A stretch of 10,791 nt of DNA, taken from an uncultured Campylobacter sp. Lineage in GTDB: Bacteria; Campylobacterota; Campylobacteria; Campylobacterales; Campylobacteraceae. Below, one piece after another: positions 7,169 to 10,791 of this stretch. Positions within the stretch are counted from its first letter, which is position 1; every line of letters begins with the position of its first letter. A program made the position numbers and the translations under genes. The stretch is from the NCBI RefSeq assembly GCF_938045465.1, contig NZ_CALIBF010000008.1, positions 1-10,791 on the forward strand, written 5' to 3'. The notes under the pieces are model-generated. The model was not told the DNA's origin, did not search any database, and was given only the letters and a program-made list of their open reading frames with translations.

Positions 7169-7414
7169 CTACTCTCCTATAAGTTTTTTTATCTTATGCA
7201 GCACAAACGCAGCGTCGTCGCTATCGAGCTCGCACAACATCTGGCATATCGCGGTCGCAGCCTGCGGCTTGGTCGTACCCAAGCGCCAGTCCTGATACGT
7301 CCGCATCGACACGCCTAACCTCTGCGCCATCGCGGCGTGCGAGATCTTTTTGCCGTTATTTTTGGCTTCGACGGCATTGTGCAAAATGTTGAATATATCG
7401 CTCGTTTCTAACAT
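7169..7414 (-). CDS. Small XRE/Cro-like helix-turn-helix regulator
   Basis: An approximately 81-residue protein from the ATG at 7414; an in-frame TTG at 7429 would add five residues but overlaps a TATAAT-like box. The segment ISHAAMAQRLGVSMRTYQDWRLGTTKPQ fits a helix-turn-helix: helix, tight turn at LGVS, recognition helix RTYQDWRLG, then the Pro of the next helix. Such proteins bind operator DNA as dimers and often regulate their own transcription. It is the first gene of a two-gene minus-strand unit and lies between two CRISPR arrays, with no mobile-element genes beside it. Its target is unknown: it might regulate itself and its small partner, act on the CRISPR locus, or be a remnant of a toxin-antitoxin or phage module. 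The HTH call is fairly sure; any role is inference. Confidence 0.75.
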   Translation of the reverse strand: MLETSDIFNILHNAVEAKNNGKKISHAAMAQRLGVSMRTYQDWRLGTTKPQAATAICQMLCELDSDDAAFVLHKIKKLIGE

Positions 7415-7635
7415 ATGAAAATTATACAAATTTATTCGTTAATTATACATAAAATCGTATAAAATGAATAAAAATCGTGTTATTCATAAGTAAAAATAGC
7501 AAAATACTTCGTTTATCCGTATGAATTATACAGAATACTGCATAAAATAAACATAAAATTTTATAAAATTTTGCATATTATGCCGTAAAGATGAACCGGC
7601 TTGCACAAACAGGCATCTTATAGAACGGCACATTA
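7415..7635. promoter_or_regulatory. AT-rich control region upstream of the HTH gene with three ATTATACA copies
   Basis: ATTATACA occurs at 7421-7428, 7442-7449 and 7525-7532. On the minus strand each contains TATAAT, so the first two, 21 bases apart, are candidate -10 boxes for the HTH gene or repeated operator half-sites about two helical turns apart. The copy at 7442 would place a transcript start roughly 20 bases before the ATG at 7414. No Shine-Dalgarno sequence is visible before that ATG. The rest is AT-rich and has no gene. Confidence 0.4.
7555..7572. repeat. Perfect 18-base palindrome
   Basis: AAAATTTTATAAAATTTT equals its own reverse complement. It may be an operator or simply a product of extreme AT richness between the HTH gene and the second CRISPR locus. 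Confidence 0.4.
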
Positions 7636-7666
7636 AATTTTAAACCGGGATAGAATGAAATTTTAC
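7636..7666 (-). repeat. Possible outermost decayed inverted CRISPR repeat
   Basis: The stretch ending CCGGGATAGAAT...TTTTAC resembles the reverse-complement repeat (CGGGATGGAATTCTAC) with a 5-base insertion. It lies about 41 bases before the next decayed unit at 7708. It is too degraded to be certain, but orientation and spacing agree with the neighbouring leftward units. Confidence 0.25.
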
Positions 7667-7707
7667 ATATCGAAGCTTTCGGGATTTGATTTTTTTGATC
7701 GGTTCCG

Positions 7708-7996
7708 GCAGCTATTACAAACAAGATGGAATTTTACCCTATGCCGAGCCATATCTGCCGGCACAAAGAGCGTTTCAATTCCTAATGGAATAGAATTCTA
7801 CGGAAAGGCGGTGAATGCGGGATATGTGAGTTTCGCATTTCAATTCCCGTTGGGAATTGAAACTATGGGCGACAGCCGCAGAGAAAAGCAAGCGACGAGG
7901 TAGAATTCTATTCCATTAGGAATTGAAACGTGATATACTTCATCACGTAGCCCGTGGCGTTGTGTAGAATTCCATCCCATTAGATAGAATTTCAAA
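7708..7996. CRISPR. CRISPR array 2: degenerate head-to-head array with a palindromic central repeat
   Basis: Five related units are separated by spacers of 34, 36, 36 and 34 bases. The units are: 7708-7737 (minus orientation, about 21 of 30 positions matching), 7772-7801 (minus, full length), 7838-7863 (palindromic, two opposed 3' halves), 7900-7929 (plus, full length) and 7964 to about 7996 (plus, 5' half good, 3' half decayed). The two full-length copies are exact reverse complements of each other. Both differ from the array 1 repeat at four positions (C10T, C13T, G16A, G19A). No leader or cas gene adjoins it, so it is probably no longer growing. Whether it yields crRNAs is unknown; the two arms would need transcription from opposite directions. 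Confidence 0.88.
7838..7863. repeat. Chimeric palindromic CRISPR repeat at the centre of array 2
   Basis: TTTCAATTCCC (7838-7848) and GGGAATTGAAA (7852-7862) are perfect 11-base complements around GTT, followed by C at 7863. The right 15 bases equal the 3' half of the array 1 repeat. The left 11 are that same half on the opposite strand. The 5' half of the repeat is absent, so this looks like a recombination junction between two oppositely oriented repeats. Confidence 0.85.
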
Positions 7997-8063
7997 GAAT
8001 CTTGAGGTACACAATCATAGAATCCAATGCATTTCTATATATTAGGAAATAAATCCCTAATGA

Positions 8064-8102
8064 GCAATTCCTAGCAAGTCTCCCTAGCAATTCTTAGCGA
8101 GT
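8064..8102. repeat. Imperfect 16-base direct repeat, period 23
   Basis: GCAATTCCTAGCAAGT (8064-8079) recurs as GCAATTCTTAGCGAGT (8087-8102) with two differences. It lies between array 2 and the end of the ppk2 gene. No gene is present in 7997-8120. A possible very decayed repeat unit lies near 8017-8055, but I do not call it. Confidence 0.5.
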
Positions 8103-8120
8103 AATCTTCATTGGCAAGAT

Positions 8121-9023
8121 TTAGCCCTTTTTCTTATCCTTCTTGTTCTTGCGGGAGGGGCTTTCCAGCTTGCGCCAAGCCTCGCTTTTTTGGCTATCCT
8201 CCATTAGGATTATCTCCCTGGCGCCGTTTCGCACGAGGTTTGGATCCACAGCAAGTTCCTTCGCGTCGATCTTTTCGGGATAGTCTATGCGCGAGAGTAT
8301 GCAGCGGAAGGCGTTTAGCCGCGCGATCTTTTTATCGTTGCTATCAAGGATCGTCCACGGCGCAAACTCGGTATTTGAAGCGAGCAGCATCGAGTATTTT
8401 GCGAGCGTATATTGATTCCACAGTTCCTGCGATCTCGCATCCACCGGCGAGAGTTTGTACTGCTTCAGCGGGTCGGTACGGCGCGATTCGAAGCGTCTTT
8501 TTTGCTCCTCTTTAGAAACTGAAAAGTAAAATTTAAACAAAATTATCCCCGCACTTACCAAAAGCTCCTCAAATTTAGGCACTTGGCGCAGGAAATCTTT
8601 ATGTTCGGCGTGGGTGCAAAAGCCCATCACTGGCTCGACCATCGCGCGGTTGTACCAGCTGCGGTCAAAGATCGCAATCTCGCCGCCGCTGGGTAGGTGC
8701 GCGACGTAGCGCTGGAAGTACCATTGAGTCTTTTCGACGTTGCTCGGCTTTTCGAGCGCTACGATGCGGCATCCGCGCGGATTTAGATGCTCGGTTAAAC
8801 GCTTGATCGTGCCGCCTTTGCCCGCCGCATCGCGCCCCTCCATCAAAATCAAAATTTTTAGCCCCTTCTCTTTTACGAATTTTTGTAGCTTCAAAAGCTC
8901 GATCTGGTATCTCTCAAGCAGCGTTTCGTAGTCTTTGAACGAGATTTTTTCGTACTTTGAGCTTTTAAATTCTATCTCTTTCAGCGCTATTTCGCCTGTT
9001 TCGGTTTTGATTTCTTTGCTCAT
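8121..9023 (-). CDS. ppk2: Polyphosphate kinase 2 (class I PPK2)
   Basis: A 300-residue cytoplasmic kinase of the P-loop PPK2 family. It transfers phosphate between polyphosphate and nucleoside diphosphates (GDP or ADP to the triphosphate, and back). Walker A is GRDAAGKG (residues 63-70) followed by TIKRLTEHLNPRG. Walker B is IAIFDRSWYNRA (D120, R121). The lid region FESRRTDPLKQYKLSPVDARS supplies the arginines that hold polyphosphate. A single PPK2 domain of this length fits class I. The Lys-rich C-terminal tail (RKNKKDKKKG) is a common feature. The start is fixed by a strong AGGAGG (minus strand, 9033-9028) 4 bases before the ATG. It is transcribed divergently from dsbD and has no functional link to the CRISPR locus. 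Nucleotide preference (GDP or ADP) cannot be read from sequence here. Confidence 0.95.
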   Translation of the reverse strand: MSKEIKTETGEIALKEIEFKSSKYEKISFKDYETLLERYQIELLKLQKFVKEKGLKILILMEGRDAAGKGGTIKRLTEHLNPRGCRIVALEKPSNVEKTQWYFQRYVAHLPSGGEIAIFDRSWYNRAMVEPVMGFCTHAEHKDFLRQVPKFEELLVSAGIILFKFYFSVSKEEQKRRFESRRTDPLKQYKLSPVDARSQELWNQYTLAKYSMLLASNTEFAPWTILDSNDKKIARLNAFRCILSRIDYPEKIDAKELAVDPNLVRNGAREIILMEDSQKSEAWRKLESPSRKNKKDKKKG

Positions 9024-9131
9024 ATCGCCTCCTAAAAATTTTGAGGAATTTTACAAAAAAGTTCTTTATATTACACTATAAATTCATACTTATTACGTTA
9101 GAATGTAGGAAAAAATTTCAAAGGATAAAAT
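9024..9131. promoter_or_regulatory. Divergent promoter region between ppk2 and dsbD
   Basis: 108 bases hold the control signals of both genes. For ppk2, AGGAGG is at 9033-9028 on the minus strand and a TATAGT-like box lies about 50 bases upstream of the start. For dsbD, a TAGAAT box is at 9099-9104 and AAGGA at 9121-9125. The boxes are consensus guesses; the ribosome sites are clear. Confidence 0.45.
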
Positions 9132-10791
9132 TTGATCAGATCGCTGATTTTGGCAACGTTTTTTCTCTTAGGTTTGGGCGCCGAGCCCCTAAAACCCTCC
9201 GATGCGTTCAAGCTTAACGCGGCGGTGCAAAGCGATAGCGTAACGTTAAGCTTTGATATCGCGGACGGGATCTATCTCTATCAAAACGAGATAAAAATTT
9301 TCATCGGCGGCGCGGAGGTGACGAATTTAATAAATCTGCCCGCCGCGACCGAATACAAAGATTATAAAATTTACGAGGGCAAATTTAGCATCGCCGTGCC
9401 TTTAGGCCTCGTGCTCGCAAATGCCGCAGATAGCGATGATTTCGTGCTTAACGGCGATTTTTTGGGCTGCACGAAGTCGGGCTTTTGCTACCAGCCGCAG
9501 CAGTTCGGCTTTAGCTTCAAGCGCGTGGTGGAGGGCTATCAGATCAGCAAAATTTCAAACTCCGAGCTGAAAAGATACCGAAGCGGCGTAAATTCCGCGC
9601 AGATTTCTGCCGCATACAGCGCACAAGGCGGGGCTGTAAATTTTAAAAGCAATGCCGCAGCTGCGAGCGCAGAGGCAAATTCCTTGGCAAACTCGCACGC
9701 AGCGGGAAATTCCGCGGCAAGCTCGGCGGAAAGCGCTACGGTAAATTCCGACGAAACCTCCGCGCAAAAAACTTCTCGCGGCGCAAATTCCATCTCCGAG
9801 CAGGATAAAATTTTAAACGTTCTTGGCGGCAAGAGCTTCATCGCGGCGATCGCGCTGTTTTTCGGCTATGGCGTGCTGCTCTCGCTAAGTCCTTGCGTCT
9901 ATCCGCTCATCCCGATCCTCTCGTCGATCATAGTGGCGAAAACCTCCTCCAAGCCGAGCGCGAAAACGAGCCTCGCCGTAAGCCTTGCGTATATTTTTGG
10001 GATGGCGAGCTCGTATGCGATTTTAGGAGCTTTCGTGGCGGTTTTCGGGCAAAATTTACAAGGCCTGCTGCAAACTCCGCCCGCGCTGATCCTAACCTCG
10101 CTAATATTCGCCGTACTCGCGCTTTCGATGTTCGGATTTTACGAGATTCGCCTGCCTGTGCGCTTTCAAAACTTCTTAAATAGCAAAAGCGAAAAGAGCA
10201 GCGGTCTGATCGGAGTTTTTTCGATGGGGCTTATCTCGGCGCTCGTTGTATCGCCGTGCATCTCCGCTCCGCTTGCGGGCGCGCTCGTTTACATTGCGGG
10301 CAGCGGCGACATCCTGCTGGGCGCAGCGGCTCTTTTTGCGCTGGGGCTCGGAAGTGGCGCGCTGCTGCTTGTAGTTGGGCTTGGCGGCGCGCTACCGAGG
10401 CCCGGAGCTTGGATGGAGGCGGTGCCTAAAATTTTTGGCTTTTTGCTGCTTTTTACGGCGGTGTGGATTTCGCGCACGCTCATCGGCGAAAATTTAAGCC
10501 TGCTGATTTACGCGGTTTTAGGCGCGATCTTCGCAGGATTTTTGGGGCTATTTGACAGCGGCGCGGGCGGGATCAAGCGCGCTTTAGCCCTTGTGGTCGC
10601 TTTGTATTCGGCGCTGCTGCTCGCGGGCTTTGCCAGCGGTGCGAAAGATTTTTCCAGGCCGCTTGGTAATCTAATTCCGCAAAATGCGAGATATTTTGAG
10701 GGCGATTTGGGCGGCAAGGGCTTGCAGGCAGGTAAAATTTCTAGCGCTCAAAATTTTGGCGGCGCGCATTTTTCGTTTGTACGCGATCTGG
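9132..10791 (+). CDS. dsbD: Thiol:disulfide interchange protein DsbD, 3' end outside window
   Basis: An inner-membrane protein that passes electrons from cytoplasmic thioredoxin to periplasmic disulfide isomerases and cytochrome c maturation. The start is TTG 9132 with AAGGA at 9121-9125 (6-base spacing). A signal peptide follows (IRSLILATFFLLGLGA, cut probably after A17). The periplasmic alpha domain ends with the redox pair C113/C119 (GCTKSGFC). A long Ala/Ser/Asn linker occupies about residues 153-223. The membrane domain carries its two active cysteines in SLSPCVYPLIPIL (C255) and VVSPCISAPLAGAL (C376), both flanked by Pro as in the family. After the last hydrophobic helix the frame reads NFGGAHFSFVRDL, probably the beginning of the C-terminal thioredoxin domain, cut by the window edge. 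At least 553 codons are present. GC content is high (40 of 60 in 10321-10380). Confidence 0.93.
   Translation, partial: MIRSLILATFFLLGLGAEPLKPSDAFKLNAAVQSDSVTLSFDIADGIYLYQNEIKIFIGGAEVTNLINLPAATEYKDYKIYEGKFSIAVPLGLVLANAADSDDFVLNGDFLGCTKSGFCYQPQQFGFSFKRVVEGYQISKISNSELKRYRSGVNSAQISAAYSAQGGAVNFKSNAAAASAEANSLANSHAAGNSAASSAESATVNSDETSAQKTSRGANSISEQDKILNVLGGKSFIAAIALFFGYGVLLSLSPCVYPLIPILSSIIVAKTSSKPSAKTSLAVSLAYIFGMASSYAILGAFVAVFGQNLQGLLQTPPALILTSLIFAVLALSMFGFYEIRLPVRFQNFLNSKSEKSSGLIGVFSMGLISALVVSPCISAPLAGALVYIAGSGDILLGAAALFALGLGSGALLLVVGLGGALPRPGAWMEAVPKIFGFLLLFTAVWISRTLIGENLSLLIYAVLGAIFAGFLGLFDSGAGGIKRALALVVALYSALLLAGFASGAKDFSRPLGNLIPQNARYFEGDLGGKGLQAGKISSAQNFGGAHFSFVRDL

Noticed and set aside
7655..7903. 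82-codon plus-strand open frame
   Set aside because: It lies over the repeats and spacers of array 2; the product contains translated repeat (SIPNGIEFY, FQFPLGIE) and has no independent support.
8017..8055. Possible further plus-oriented repeat unit (ATAGAATCC ... ATTAGGAAAT)
   Set aside because: Needs a large internal insertion and lies only about 53 bases after the previous unit start; chance resemblance in AT-rich DNA is likely.
8103..8121. AATCTT/AAGATT hairpin at the end of ppk2 as a terminator
   Set aside because: The stem is weak, overlaps the stop codon and has no T run on the gene's strand.
8111..8515. 134-codon plus-strand open frame opposite ppk2
   Set aside because: It is antisense to the well-supported ppk2 gene and has a Ser/Arg/Cys-rich product typical of a shadow frame.
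9893..10183. Plus-strand open frame inside dsbD
   Set aside because: It overlaps the membrane domain of dsbD in another frame and has no domain or ribosome site.

Overview
The window looks like a chromosome segment from a Campylobacter-type bacterium (Campylobacterota). This rests on the AT-rich AAATTT-laden gene style, TTG and GTG starts with short AAGGA-type ribosome sites, and a class I PPK2 next to a DsbD electron transporter. I infer the genus; I cannot name the species.

Left half (1-5519): the downstream part of a type I-B CRISPR-Cas operon, all on the + strand and tightly packed: cas7 (its 5' end lies outside the window), cas5, cas3, cas4, cas2, cas1. Cas7 and Cas5 belong to the crRNA-guided Cascade complex, Cas3 is the HD nuclease-helicase that destroys the target, and Cas4-Cas2-Cas1 acquire new spacers. 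Cas8 and Cas6 are not here and would be expected upstream. The adaptation genes run cas4-cas2-cas1 rather than the more familiar cas4-cas1-cas2, and GC content steps up sharply where cas4 begins.

Middle (5520-8100): a 388-base leader is followed by CRISPR array 1 (5908-6525; 30-base repeat, ten repeat units, nine spacers). Its repeats are near-perfect at the leader end and decay at the far end. Next comes about 500 bases without a convincing gene. After that there is a minus-strand pair: a small helix-turn-helix regulator followed by a 44-codon gene not longer than many annotation cut-offs. An AT-rich regulatory region leads to a second, degenerate CRISPR locus (7708-7996). That locus is the most unusual object in the window. 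Its left repeats point left, its right repeats point right, and the central unit is a palindrome made of two opposed 3' halves of the repeat. Together with an inverted repeat relic just after array 1, this suggests that the segment carrying the regulator pair was once inside one large array and has been inverted by recombination between repeats.

Right part (8121-10791): ordinary chromosomal genes. A polyphosphate kinase 2 gene (minus strand) and a dsbD gene (plus strand, cut by the right edge) are divergently transcribed from a short shared region. The dsbD protein carries an unusual Ala/Ser-rich linker.

The system is a recognisable type I-B CRISPR-Cas locus, not a new defence family. The novelty is in the array architecture, the regulator pair between the arrays, and readable spacer contents (integrase-like, replication-initiator-like and translation-start-like sequences).
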